Part shown: piece after piece, positions 1-6,016 of the stretch
How positions within the stretch are numbered: the first letter of the stretch is position 1
Layout: every line of letters starts with the position of its first letter
DNA from: CAZAQV01 sp964487255
Lineage (GTDB): Bacteria; Myxococcota_A; Polyangia; Polyangiales; CAZAQV01
Length of the DNA stretch: 8,419 nt
Direction of reading: 5' to 3'
Assembly (NCBI GenBank): GCA_964487255.1
Contig: CAZAQV010000063.1
Span: 1 to 8,419, forward strand
The notes under the pieces: model-generated
Databases searched by the model: none
What the model was told of the DNA's origin: nothing
Seen by the model: only the letters and a program-made list of their open reading frames with translations
Position numbers and translations under genes: made by a program

Positions 1-88
1 TCACCCCGTCCTTCTCGATCGGGTCGGCGAAGACCCGCTTGGCGGTCACGGTGTCGGTCGCCTGTCGCAGCGTGTCGCCGATCTTCAT
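1..88 (-). CDS. GerW/YtfJ-like sporulation-family protein, N-terminal fragment
   Basis: Only the first 29 codons, read on the minus strand, are inside the window; the gene continues past position 1. The peptide begins MKIGDTLRQATDTVTAKRVF and goes on through an ADPIEKDGV segment. The arrangement of a short amphipathic helix, then a VF-DPI(E)-DGV stretch, is how GerW/YtfJ-family proteins start, before the strand that usually reads T(V/I)IP. In Bacillus GerW is a spore germination protein, but homologues are widespread in non-sporulating actinobacteria, where their role is not established. The ATG at 88-86 is preceded by a strong purine-rich ribosome binding site (minus strand, 99-91, GAGGAGGGG) two bases upstream. 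The gene is divergent from the ATPase operon and shares its intergenic region. The family call rests on a short fragment and is moderate only. Confidence 0.6.
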   Translation of the reverse strand, partial: MKIGDTLRQATDTVTAKRVFADPIEKDGV

Positions 89-147
89 GTCCCCTCCTCG
101 TCTGGTCGCGTCCCCACAGTCCCCCACGAGGACCGCCGCGGGTGCCA

Positions 148-161
148 GAGACCAAGGTCCC
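148..161. promoter_or_regulatory. DosR/DevR-like box 1 (GAGACCAAGGTCCC)
   Basis: This 14-mer has the layout of the DosR/DevR operator (consensus close to GGGAC-4N-GTCCC): GAGAC, CAAG, GTCCC, with one mismatch in the left arm. Bases 150-153 pair with 156-159, giving GACC/GGTC around a central AA. It shares 11 of 13 bases with box 2, 39 bp away. It lies about 60 bp from the GerW-like start codon, which would suit activation of that gene. The match is seen in the sequence; the regulator is inferred. Confidence 0.5.
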
Positions 162-185
162 CGTTCTGACGCCGTCCTCGGCCGC

Positions 186-201
186 CGGGACGAAGGTCCC
201 G
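186..201. promoter_or_regulatory. DosR/DevR-like box 2 (CGGGACGAAGGTCCCG)
   Basis: Perfect 6-base arms CGGGAC and GTCCCG flank a 4-base centre GAAG. The inner 14-mer GGGACGAAGGTCCC matches the GGGAC-4N-GTCCC form of DosR/DevR hypoxia-response operators in actinobacteria. It is the better of the two boxes and the one nearer the ATPase operon, about 90 bp upstream of the first start codon. If TAGCGT at 246-251 is the -10 element, the box centre is near -64, further upstream than the classical -42 position. A terminator hairpin is unlikely because the 4-base loop stem is short and no T-run follows on either strand. Confidence 0.55.
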
Positions 202-272
202 CCGTGACACCACGTTCTCCTCTGCGAGGGCGCTCCGTCGTCTCCTAGCGTCGATGCGCAGCGTCGACGGAC

Positions 273-278
273 GGAGGG
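273..278 (+). promoter_or_regulatory. ribosome binding site that decides the first operon start
   Basis: GGAGGG lies five bases before the ATG at 284. The in-frame ATG at 254 has no purine-rich sequence in front of it and falls beside the possible -10 element and transcript start, so 284 is chosen. Confidence 0.75.
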
Positions 279-283
279 TGTGG

Positions 284-745
284 ATGGCACGGTCCCGCGA
301 TCTCCTGGAGCGGTTCCGGCTGGCGGGTACGCCGGGGGCTGCCGCGAGGCCGGGCGTGCCCGCGGACCGCGTCGAGGAGCTCTCGGCGGAGCTGGAACCG
401 GTCCTGGAGCGATTGGCGGACGCGGTCGATCGGGCGCAGCGGATTCGCAGGGACGCTGACGTCGAGGCCGATCGGGTCCGGGACGAGGCTCAGGAGCGGG
501 CTCGCACCATGCTGGCGCAGGCCCAGCAGGATGCTGCGGCCGAGCGTGCCGACGTCGCCCGCCGGGTGCAGGAGCAGGCCGAGCGCGACGCGAACGACGT
601 CGGCCGGGCAGCGGAGGTGGAGGCCGCCGCGGTGTGGGAGAGCGCCGAGCCGCTGTTGCAGGAGTCCGTCGATCGCGTGGTGGCGAGGTTGCGGGCGTCC
701 GTTGCCGCCGCAGGGCGCCCCGCCACGGGGGCCGACGACACATGA
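284..745 (+). CDS. V/A-type ATPase peripheral stalk subunit, G/H-like
   Basis: This 153-residue, highly charged protein rich in Ala, Arg and Glu has no membrane segment. From about residue 26 to 140 it is one long predicted coiled coil with heptad-like spacing (LERLADAVDRAQRIRRDADVE and onwards). Such a protein as first gene of a V/A-ATPase operon fits the G/H subunit, which pairs with subunit E as the peripheral stator stalk joining the catalytic head to subunit I. Near the C-terminus, VWESAEPLLQESVDRVVARL (117-136) looks like the short helix-turn-helix end that packs on the head. It is longer than the usual 100-110 residues, with an extra N-terminal piece of about 25 residues rich in Gly, Pro and Ala. 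The start at 284 has a good ribosome site. Its stop overlaps the next start (ATGA, 742-745). The role comes from context and coiled-coil character, as such proteins have little diagnostic sequence. Confidence 0.75.
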   Translation: MARSRDLLERFRLAGTPGAAARPGVPADRVEELSAELEPVLERLADAVDRAQRIRRDADVEADRVRDEAQERARTMLAQAQQDAAAERADVARRVQEQAERDANDVGRAAEVEAAAVWESAEPLLQESVDRVVARLRASVAAAGRPATGADDT

Positions 746-1683
746 GCGGCGGATGGGTGGCTGGAGCCGTGCGCGCCGAGGCGCTCACCCGCCGCAGACT
801 AGGGGCGGCGGGCGCCCGCCGCCTCGCCGGATGCTCATCGCTCGCCGAGGCCGCCCGGGAGCTGGCGGCCACGCCGTACCGCCACGATCTTCCGGAGCAC
901 CCGGATCTCGCCGGACTGCAGCGCGCCGCCGGCGCCACCGTGCTGTGGCATCTCCGGGTGCTGGCCGGTTGGTTGCCGCGTCCGGGTGCCGCACTCCTCC
1001 GCGTCCTCGCAGCCGGGTTCGAGATCGCCAACGTCGAGGAGCACGTGGCGTGGCTGAGCGGCCTGCGGAGTGAACCCGGCTACCGCCTCGGCGGACTGGA
1101 GACAGCATGGACCCGGGTGGAGCGAACCACCACGCTCGAGGAGGTGCGGGAGGTGATGCGCAGGTCCCCGTGGGGTGACGCCGGAAGCACCGAGCTGTGG
1201 CGCATCGGTCTGTGGATGCGCCTGGTCTGGAGCCAGCACGTCATCGCCGGCGCACCGGAGGCGGCCGGGTGGGCGCGCGCCGCAGCGGCGCTGCTGTTGG
1301 TGCGAGAAGTGGGCATCAGGGGACACCTCCTCGACGGAGCAGTCGCGACACGGGCGACCTCGGTCCTCGGGCCGGCCTTCGTGCATGAGCTCACCAGCGG
1401 TGCGGGACCGGTCCGGCTCGCCGCGGCCCTGCCGGGTGGCAGCCGATGGGCGCTCGACGGCATGGCCGACCGCAGCGACCTCTGGCGCGCCGAGGCCGCC
1501 TGGCATCGCCACGTCGAGCGCGACGGCTTCAGACTGTTGAGCACCTCGCAGTTCGACCGTGCCGTCGTGGTGGGCACGGTGGCCGTCCTCGCCATCGACG
1601 CCTGGCGGGTCCGTGCCGCCCTGGCATCGGTTGCGCACGGGGGCACAGCTTCGGTCGTGGAGGCGTTCGATGGGGTGGCGTGA
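742..1683 (+). CDS. atpC: V/A-type ATPase subunit C (V0D/AC39 family)
   Basis: Subunit C is the funnel-shaped socket (yeast d) that sits on the membrane K ring and takes the lower end of the D/F shaft. The protein is 313 residues and largely helical with no clear membrane spans, close to the 320-350 usual for the family. Segments I recognise from bacterial members are GFEIANVEEHVAWLSGL (92-108), the SPWGD turn (142-146) and a C-terminal FDRAVVVGTVAVLAIDAWRV stretch (271-290). Its place between the stalk gene and subunit I, with all other subunits accounted for, supports the call. The ATG at 742 overlaps the previous stop as ATGA, with only a weak G-run upstream, so it is probably translated by coupling. 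The reading frame stays open further upstream (ATG at 634), but that part lies inside the stalk gene and is not used. The overall sequence is divergent from archaeal and Thermus members. Confidence 0.82.
   Translation: MSGGWVAGAVRAEALTRRRLGAAGARRLAGCSSLAEAARELAATPYRHDLPEHPDLAGLQRAAGATVLWHLRVLAGWLPRPGAALLRVLAAGFEIANVEEHVAWLSGLRSEPGYRLGGLETAWTRVERTTTLEEVREVMRRSPWGDAGSTELWRIGLWMRLVWSQHVIAGAPEAAGWARAAAALLLVREVGIRGHLLDGAVATRATSVLGPAFVHELTSGAGPVRLAAALPGGSRWALDGMADRSDLWRAEAAWHRHVERDGFRLLSTSQFDRAVVVGTVAVLAIDAWRVRAALASVAHGGTASVVEAFDGVA
1659..1663 (+). promoter_or_regulatory. ribosome binding site for subunit I
   Basis: GGAGG sits inside the end of the C gene, six bases before the ATG at 1670. It favours that start over the in-frame ATG at 1703 and gives a 14-base overlap with subunit C. 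Confidence 0.7.
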
Positions 1684-3124
1684 CTTCGCCGAGCCGGTGC
1701 GGATGCAGCGTGTCGCGGTGGTCGCGCCGACCGCCGCGCTGCGCGCGGTGCTCGTGCGCGTGGCGGAGACGGGGAGCGTGGATGTGGACCGCAGCGCGGA
1801 GGAAGAGCGGCAGGAAGCCGGTCCGGCCGCCCGACGGCTGCAGAGCCTCGCCGGTGCCGACCGGCACGACGCGGTGCTGTCGGTGGAGCCCCCCGATCTC
1901 GCCGCCTGCGAGGCCGCGGGGCGGACCGACCTGATCCTCGGCGAGGCAGCCCTGGAGGTGGTGACGCGCGCCGCCGTGGTTCGTGGCGAGGTCGCGGCGG
2001 TCGCCGGATGGTCGGCCGCCACGGACGTGGCACCGCTCGCTGCACGGCTGGCGGACGCCGGCGGTGGAGTGGTTGCGTTGGGGGCTCCGCGAGGACTCGA
2101 CCCACCAACGCTGATGCGGTCCCGGGGTGCCGTCAGGCGCTCGTTCTCACCGCTCGTACGCACCTACGCCACGGTGCCGTACTCCGACGTCGACCCGACG
2201 GTGCTCGCCGGACTGGCCTATGTCGTGATGTTCGGGATGATGTTCGGCGACGTCGGTCACGGTGCGCTGGTGGTGCTCGCCGCCGTCCTCATGCGGCTCG
2301 GGCGTCCGCCCTCCCTGGCCCGGTTCCGGCCGGTGTGGCCCTTCATCGCGCTCTCCGGGCTCGCTGCGATGGCCTTCGGGCTGCTGTACGGCGAGTTCTT
2401 CGGTCCGACCGGCGTGGTGCCCGTGCTGTGGCTCGCACCGCTCGAGGAGCCGGTGCGGCTGCTGGAAGCGGCCTTGGCCGTCGGCGCGGTCCTGCTGGGT
2501 GGGGCGTACGTCGTCGGCACGGTCAACCGGTGGCGTGAGGGTGGCTGGGCGGTCGCGCTGAGTGCCGCGAGCGGTCTCGCCGGAGCCTCGCTCTTCGTCG
2601 GTCTGGGGCTGATCTCCCTGGGTGCGCTACAGAGCTCGGCGTCGCTCGTCGCCGTCGGCGGACTCGTGGCGGTCACCGGCCTGGCGCTGTCGTTCGTGGG
2701 CTTCCTGGCGGCGGTGCCCGCGGTGGAGTCCGAGGGCTGGGGGAGCCGTGTCGGTCAGGCCACCGTCGAGGTCTTCGACGCCGCGGTGCGGCTCGGCACC
2801 AACCTCGCCTCGTTCGCGCGGCTGGCCGCCTTCGGGTTGACCCACGCCGCTGTCGGGCTGGTGGTCTGGGACGGCACGATCGCGCTGTGGGACCGCGGTG
2901 GGGTCCTCCGCGTCGGTGCCCTGCTCGTCTTCGTCCTGGGCAACGCTGTCGCGTTCGCACTCGAGGCGCTCGTCGCCGCCGTCCAGGCGCTCCGGCTGGA
3001 GTACTACGAGCTCTTCTCCCGTGTCTTCAGCTTCGAGGGGCGGCCGTTCCACCCGTGGCAGCTGCCCGTCGAGGCCGCCAGCGACCCGACGACGTCGGTC
3101 GCCACCGATCGGAGGTCCGCATGA
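1670..3124 (+). CDS. atpI: V/A-type ATPase membrane subunit I (a subunit)
   Basis: Subunit I holds the two ion half-channels beside the K ring and anchors the peripheral stalks. The 484-residue protein has a cytosolic N-terminal part (about 1-175) and a membrane part with seven or eight hydrophobic segments (about 178-208, 222-243, 264-285, 293-318, 324-349, 375-400 and 413-442). Family motifs are FGMMFGDVGHG (188-198), GLLYGEFFG (237-245), SFARLAAFGLTHAAVG (381-396) and EALVAAVQALRLEYYELF (432-449). R384 matches the essential ion-translocating arginine (yeast Vph1 R735) and H392 the histidine eight residues on. E432 and R442 have the same 10-residue spacing as yeast E789 and R799. The ending FEGRPFHPW is also typical. 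The cytosolic part is about half the Thermus length (roughly 320 residues). The stop overlaps the K start (ATGA, 3121-3124). Confidence 0.93.
   Translation: MGWRDFAEPVRMQRVAVVAPTAALRAVLVRVAETGSVDVDRSAEEERQEAGPAARRLQSLAGADRHDAVLSVEPPDLAACEAAGRTDLILGEAALEVVTRAAVVRGEVAAVAGWSAATDVAPLAARLADAGGGVVALGAPRGLDPPTLMRSRGAVRRSFSPLVRTYATVPYSDVDPTVLAGLAYVVMFGMMFGDVGHGALVVLAAVLMRLGRPPSLARFRPVWPFIALSGLAAMAFGLLYGEFFGPTGVVPVLWLAPLEEPVRLLEAALAVGAVLLGGAYVVGTVNRWREGGWAVALSAASGLAGASLFVGLGLISLGALQSSASLVAVGGLVAVTGLALSFVGFLAAVPAVESEGWGSRVGQATVEVFDAAVRLGTNLASFARLAAFGLTHAAVGLVVWDGTIALWDRGGVLRVGALLVFVLGNAVAFALEALVAAVQALRLEYYELFSRVFSFEGRPFHPWQLPVEAASDPTTSVATDRRSA
3111..3115 (+). promoter_or_regulatory. strong ribosome binding site for the K ring subunit
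   Basis: GGAGG lies five bases before the ATG at 3121. It is among the best-placed ribosome sites inside the operon, which suits a subunit needed in many copies per enzyme. Confidence 0.65.
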
Positions 3125-3552
3125 GTCCATGGCTCCTCGCTCTGCCCGCCGTCGCACCGTTGCCGGTGGCAGCACATCTGCTTGCGCGGGGGAGAGGTCG
3201 CCGTGCCGCGGCGACCGCCCTGGCCACCACTGGTGTCGTCGCAGGCGTCCTGGGCGCCGCCGTGCTGGTAGCGACGCTCATCGGGAGTCCCGCACACGCT
3301 GAGGCCGTGGCCCGGGAAGCCCAGGAGTCGGGAGGAACGTCCGAGTGGGCGGCGCTCCTCGGCGCAGCCATCGCGGTCGCCGGCTCCTCGATCGGTGCCG
3401 CCATCGCGGTGGCCTATACCGGCGCGGCGGCGCTGGCCGCGATGAGCGAACGACCGGAGCTCTTCGGCCGCGCGATGGTGATCGTGGGTCTCGCCGAGGG
3501 CATCGCGATCTACGGCCTGATCGTCGCGATCATCCTGATCGGAAGGGCGTGA
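3121..3552 (+). CDS. atpK: V/A-type ATPase proteolipid subunit K (c-ring)
   Basis: K is the rotor-ring proteolipid that carries ions through the membrane. The 143-residue product has the conserved hairpin at its C-terminal half: helix one about 76-100 (ALLGAAIAVAGSSIGAAIA region), a polar loop with ERPELFGR (110-117), and helix two about 118-141 containing VGLAEGIAIYGL. E126 is the essential carboxylate, with Y131 five residues on. The hairpin alone would be about 70 residues, so this is a single-hairpin type, not the duplicated four-helix type. The first 60 residues add two hydrophobic stretches (about 3-22 and 31-54) ending in SPAHA before a charged linker. Thermus K is made with a cleaved signal peptide, so this region may be a signal, or extra transmembrane helices. 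I see no Gln in helix one at the place used by Na+-binding rings, so protons are more likely (weak inference). Six bases separate it from F. Confidence 0.92.
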   Translation: MSPWLLALPAVAPLPVAAHLLARGRGRRAAATALATTGVVAGVLGAAVLVATLIGSPAHAEAVAREAQESGGTSEWAALLGAAIAVAGSSIGAAIAVAYTGAAALAAMSERPELFGRAMVIVGLAEGIAIYGLIVAIILIGRA

Positions 3553-3558
3553 CGCGAG

Positions 3559-3783
3559 GTGGGCCGGGTTGCGGTGCTGGGTGAGCAGGCCGAGGTCGCG
3601 GGGTATGCGCTCGCCGGCGCACTCGTGATGACGGCGGAGCAGCCGGAGCAGGTCCGCGCAGCGTGGTCGGAGCTCCCGGGGGACGTGGCCGTGGTCGTGG
3701 TCACCGCGCGTGCTGCTGCGGTCATCGACGCGGGAGCCCTGCGCCGGACCGTGCCTCCCTATGTGGTGGTGATGCCGCCGTGA
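3559..3783 (+). CDS. atpF: V/A-type ATPase subunit F, short form
   Basis: Subunit F binds the D shaft in the rotor and influences ATP hydrolysis. The 74-residue product has the expected small alpha/beta fold: strand MGRVAVLG, then AGYALAGA (14-21), a helix about 27-38, DVAVVVVTARAAAVI (42-56), and the strand PYVVVMPP at the very end. This matches the N-terminal domain of the family. Thermus F is about 104 residues and carries a further C-terminal helical tail after the equivalent strand; here the protein stops at that strand. The short form is not caused by a visible frameshift, because the E start overlaps the stop (GTGA, 3780-3783). The GTG at 3559 is the first possible start after an in-frame stop at 3550 and has only weak purine sequence before it, so coupling to K translation is likely. 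Confidence 0.85.
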   Translation: MGRVAVLGEQAEVAGYALAGALVMTAEQPEQVRAAWSELPGDVAVVVVTARAAAVIDAGALRRTVPPYVVVMPP

Positions 3784-4304
3784 CCGACACCGTGGTGCGG
3801 GTCGAGGACGCCCTGACGCCCGTGCGCGACGCACTGACGGCTACAGCGCGAGCCGACGCCGCCCGACGCCTCGCCGCGGCTCACCAGGAGGCGGCAACGA
3901 TCCTGGCACGAGCGCGTGCCGATGCTCGCCAGACGCTGGACGACGCTCGTGCTCGAGGCGAGCACGACGCCGCATCACTCGCCGCCGCCACGCAGGCGCA
4001 GGCGCGCCGTCATGCCCGTACCCTCGTGCTGCGGGCGCGGCGCCGGGTGCACGCTGAGCTGCGACGTCGGGTTCGTCAGGCCGTCACGGCCCTCCGCGAG
4101 GACGCGTCGTACCCTGCGTTGCTCGACGAGCTCACCGCACGTGCCCGGGCGACGCTCGGTGCCGACGCCGAGATCCTGGAGGTGCCCTCGGGTGGGGTTG
4201 TCGCCACCGTCCCCGGTAGGCGGTTCGTGTGCACCCTGGCCGATCTCACGGCCGACGCCCTGGCGGAGGAGGAGCTGGCGCTCGCGGAGCAGTGGGCGTC
4301 GTGA
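3780..4304 (+). CDS. atpE: V/A-type ATPase peripheral stalk subunit E
   Basis: Subunit E forms the second strand of the peripheral stalk with the G/H-like protein. The 174-residue protein begins with a long Ala/Arg-rich helix (about 20-105) predicted to form a coiled coil, then a compact C-terminal domain. YPALLDELTARA (111-122) and GGVVATVPGRRFVCTLADL (138-156) match the C-terminal domain of the family, where the strand reads GGV and is followed by a segment that contacts the top of subunit B. It is slightly shorter than Thermus E (188). The GTG at 3780 overlaps the F stop and has no clear ribosome site. An upstream ATG in the same frame (3663) lies inside F and would add a low-complexity Arg/Gly segment unlike the family, so it is rejected. 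Confidence 0.85.
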   Translation: MTDTVVRVEDALTPVRDALTATARADAARRLAAAHQEAATILARARADARQTLDDARARGEHDAASLAAATQAQARRHARTLVLRARRRVHAELRRRVRQAVTALREDASYPALLDELTARARATLGADAEILEVPSGGVVATVPGRRFVCTLADLTADALAEEELALAEQWAS

Positions 4305-6016
4305 CGGGCCGAGTGGTGCGCGTGTCCGGGTCCCTGGTCGAGATCGACGGTGTGGGCGACCTGGCCATGTCCGACGTGGTGGTCATCGGACCGGACCGGC
4401 TGCCGGGCGAGGTCGTGGCGATCGCGGGCACGCGTGCGACCGTCCAGGCCTATGAGAACACGGCCGGTCTCGCGCCCGGCGCGCCGGCCAGGGGAGGAGG
4501 TGTGCCGCTGTCGGTCCGGCTCGGGCCCGGTCTCCTGGGGGGCGTGTTCGACGGCCTGCTCCGCCCGCTCTCGGATGCCGAGACCTGGCTCCGCCCTGCG
4601 GCTTGGGGGAAGGCTGAGGACGGCCAGGCGAGGTGGCGGTTCACGCCGAGTGCCACCACGGGAACCACGCTGACAGCCGGTGACGAGCTCGGAACGACGG
4701 GGAGCGAGCCGCTGCCGCTGCGGGTGCTGGTACCGCCGGGAGTCGAGGGCCCCGTGACGTTCGTCGCGCGGACCGGCAGCTACCCGGTGGAGTCGGTGGT
4801 GGCGACGGTGGCCGGTCACGACATCCGGCTCGTCGCCCAGTGGCCGGTGCGGCAGCCGCGGCCGTACCTGGAACGGTCCGAGACCGTCGAGGGGCTGCAC
4901 ACCGGGCAGCGGGTGCTCGACCTGCTCTACCCCGTGGCACGGGGCGGTGCGGCGGCGGTGCCGGGCGGGTTCGGCACGGGCAAGACGATCCTCCTCCAGC
5001 AGATCGCGAAGTGGTGCGACGCCGACGTCATCGTCTACGTGGGGTGCGGCGAGCGTGGCAACGAGATGGCCGACGTCGTCGACGAGCTCACGGACCTGGA
5101 GGACCCGCGCACCGGCGACCGGCTGGCGCGGCGCACGGTGATCATCGCCAACACCTCGAACATGCCGATGATGGCCCGTGAGGCGAGCATCTACACCGGC
5201 GTCACGGTGGCGGAGTACTTCCGCGACATGGGCTACCACGCCGTCGTCATCGCCGACTCCACCTCGCGCTGGGCGGAGGCGCTGCGGGAGTTCGCCTCGC
5301 GGACCGGTGCCCTGCCGGCTGAGGAGGGCTATCCGGCAGGGCTGGCGTCGGCGCTCGCGGCGTTCTACGAGCGGGCCGGCGGGGTCACCACTCTCGGTGG
5401 CCGGACCGGGTCGGTCACGATCATCGGGGCTGTCTCACCGCCGGGAGGCGACCTGACCGAGCCCGTCACCGCGCACACGCAGCGCTTCGTCCGCTCGCTG
5501 TGGAGCCTCGATCGCGATCTCGCCTACGCACGCCACTACCCGGCGGTCTCCTGGTCCGGCTCGTTCTCACGCGACGTCGACCGCATGGCCGTCTGGCACG
5601 CCCGGGCCGGCGACGCTGCCTGGGCGCGTCGTCGGAGTCAGGTCATCTCGGTGCTCGCCGAGGCCGACCGGCTCGCCTCGCTGGCAGAGCTCGTGGGCGT
5701 GACCGCGCTACCGAACCAGGAGCGCATCACTCTCCTCGCCGGACGGCTGCTGCGCGAGGGCGTGCTGCAGCAGAATGCGCTGAGCCCACGGGACGGGTCG
5801 TGCTCGACGGCGAAGTCGGCGGCACTCGTGGACGCGGTGCTGGCGGTGGTCGACCGCTGCCGGACGCTCGTGGAGGCAGGCGTCGATCCCGGTGCGCTCG
5901 ACGAGGTCGACTTCGGCCTGCTGCTGCGGGCCCGGGAGGAGGCCGGCCCCGACGACACCGAGCGGGTCGCGGCTCGCCGCAGCGAGATCTTGGACCGGCT
6001 CGAGGACCTGACGTGA
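4301..6016 (+). CDS. atpA: V/A-type ATPase catalytic subunit A
   Basis: This subunit holds the catalytic nucleotide sites of the A3B3 head. The 571 residues are close to the Thermus subunit (578). In order: N-terminal barrel (1-70); the extra bulge domain found only in A subunits (about 71-190, with LGPGLLGGVFDGLLRPL at 74-90); P-loop GGFGTGKT (222-229) with K228 and T229; catalytic glutamate E251 in VGCGERGNEM; NTSNMPMMAREASIYTG (284-300); Walker B aspartate D319 in VVIADSTSRWAEALRE; VSPPGGDLTEPVT (378-390); and a C-terminal helical domain. All catalytic residues are intact. The alpha/beta signature at 414-423 has Ser417 where Asn or Asp is usual. GTG at 4301 gives the 4-base overlap (GTGA) with E; an in-frame GTG at 4292 is an alternative adding three residues. 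GGAG at 4286-4289 is the only purine run nearby. A four-base GTGA overlap follows into B. Confidence 0.97.
   Translation: MTGRVVRVSGSLVEIDGVGDLAMSDVVVIGPDRLPGEVVAIAGTRATVQAYENTAGLAPGAPARGGGVPLSVRLGPGLLGGVFDGLLRPLSDAETWLRPAAWGKAEDGQARWRFTPSATTGTTLTAGDELGTTGSEPLPLRVLVPPGVEGPVTFVARTGSYPVESVVATVAGHDIRLVAQWPVRQPRPYLERSETVEGLHTGQRVLDLLYPVARGGAAAVPGGFGTGKTILLQQIAKWCDADVIVYVGCGERGNEMADVVDELTDLEDPRTGDRLARRTVIIANTSNMPMMAREASIYTGVTVAEYFRDMGYHAVVIADSTSRWAEALREFASRTGALPAEEGYPAGLASALAAFYERAGGVTTLGGRTGSVTIIGAVSPPGGDLTEPVTAHTQRFVRSLWSLDRDLAYARHYPAVSWSGSFSRDVDRMAVWHARAGDAAWARRRSQVISVLAEADRLASLAELVGVTALPNQERITLLAGRLLREGVLQQNALSPRDGSCSTAKSAALVDAVLAVVDRCRTLVEAGVDPGALDEVDFGLLLRAREEAGPDDTERVAARRSEILDRLEDLT
6002..6006 (+). 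promoter_or_regulatory. ribosome binding site for subunit B
   Basis: GAGGA lies six bases before the GTG at 6013 and supports that start over the in-frame GTG at 6058, whose nearest purine run (6023-6029) is too far away. Confidence 0.55.

Larger units (their letters stand above)
89..283. promoter_or_regulatory. divergent intergenic regulatory region
   Basis: This roughly 195 bp non-coding stretch separates the GerW-like gene from the ATPase operon and must carry both promoters. It contains two DosR-like palindromes, listed separately. For the operon, a possible sigma-A type -10 element is TAGCGT at 246-251, which would put the transcript start near 258 and leave a leader of about 26 bases. 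For the minus-strand gene a weak candidate -10 is GACTGT (121-116); transcription from about 109 would place the nearer palindrome at about -45, the usual place for an activator of this kind. No convincing -35 element was found on either side. The octamer AGCGTCGA occurs twice, at 247-254 and 260-267. The -10 assignments are inference and weak. Confidence 0.55.

Noticed and set aside
186..201. Box 2 as a transcription terminator hairpin for either flanking gene
   Set aside because: Both flanking genes point away from it, the stem is only six pairs with a 4-base loop, and there is no T-run.
39..248. 69-residue open frame on the plus strand across the GerW-like start and both palindromes
   Set aside because: It is antisense to the start of the GerW-like gene, has no ribosome site, and the product is Arg/Ser/Pro-rich low complexity typical of GC-rich shadow frames.
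247..267. Direct repeat AGCGTCGA (247-254 and 260-267) as an operator
   Set aside because: Only eight bases, spaced 13 bp, in a CGTCG-rich setting where such repeats arise by chance; no known regulator matches.
254..283. Upstream ATG at 254 as start of the stalk subunit
   Set aside because: It has no ribosome site and lies beside the possible -10 element and transcript start; the ATG at 284 has GGAGGG five bases upstream.
835..2163. Long 442-codon open frame on the minus strand opposite subunits C and I
   Set aside because: High GC content creates long antisense frames; the product has no recognisable domain and lies opposite clear family members.
4964..4987. Possibility that the A subunit gene is F-type beta or flagellar FliI/type III ATPase
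   Set aside because: The extra bulge domain, VGCGERGNEM and SRWAEALRE motifs, and the neighbouring C, I, E and D genes are specific to V/A-type ATPases.
4076..5239. 387-codon minus-strand open frame opposite E and A
   Set aside because: Rich in Arg, His and Gly without a recognisable motif, and opposite the strongly conserved catalytic subunit.
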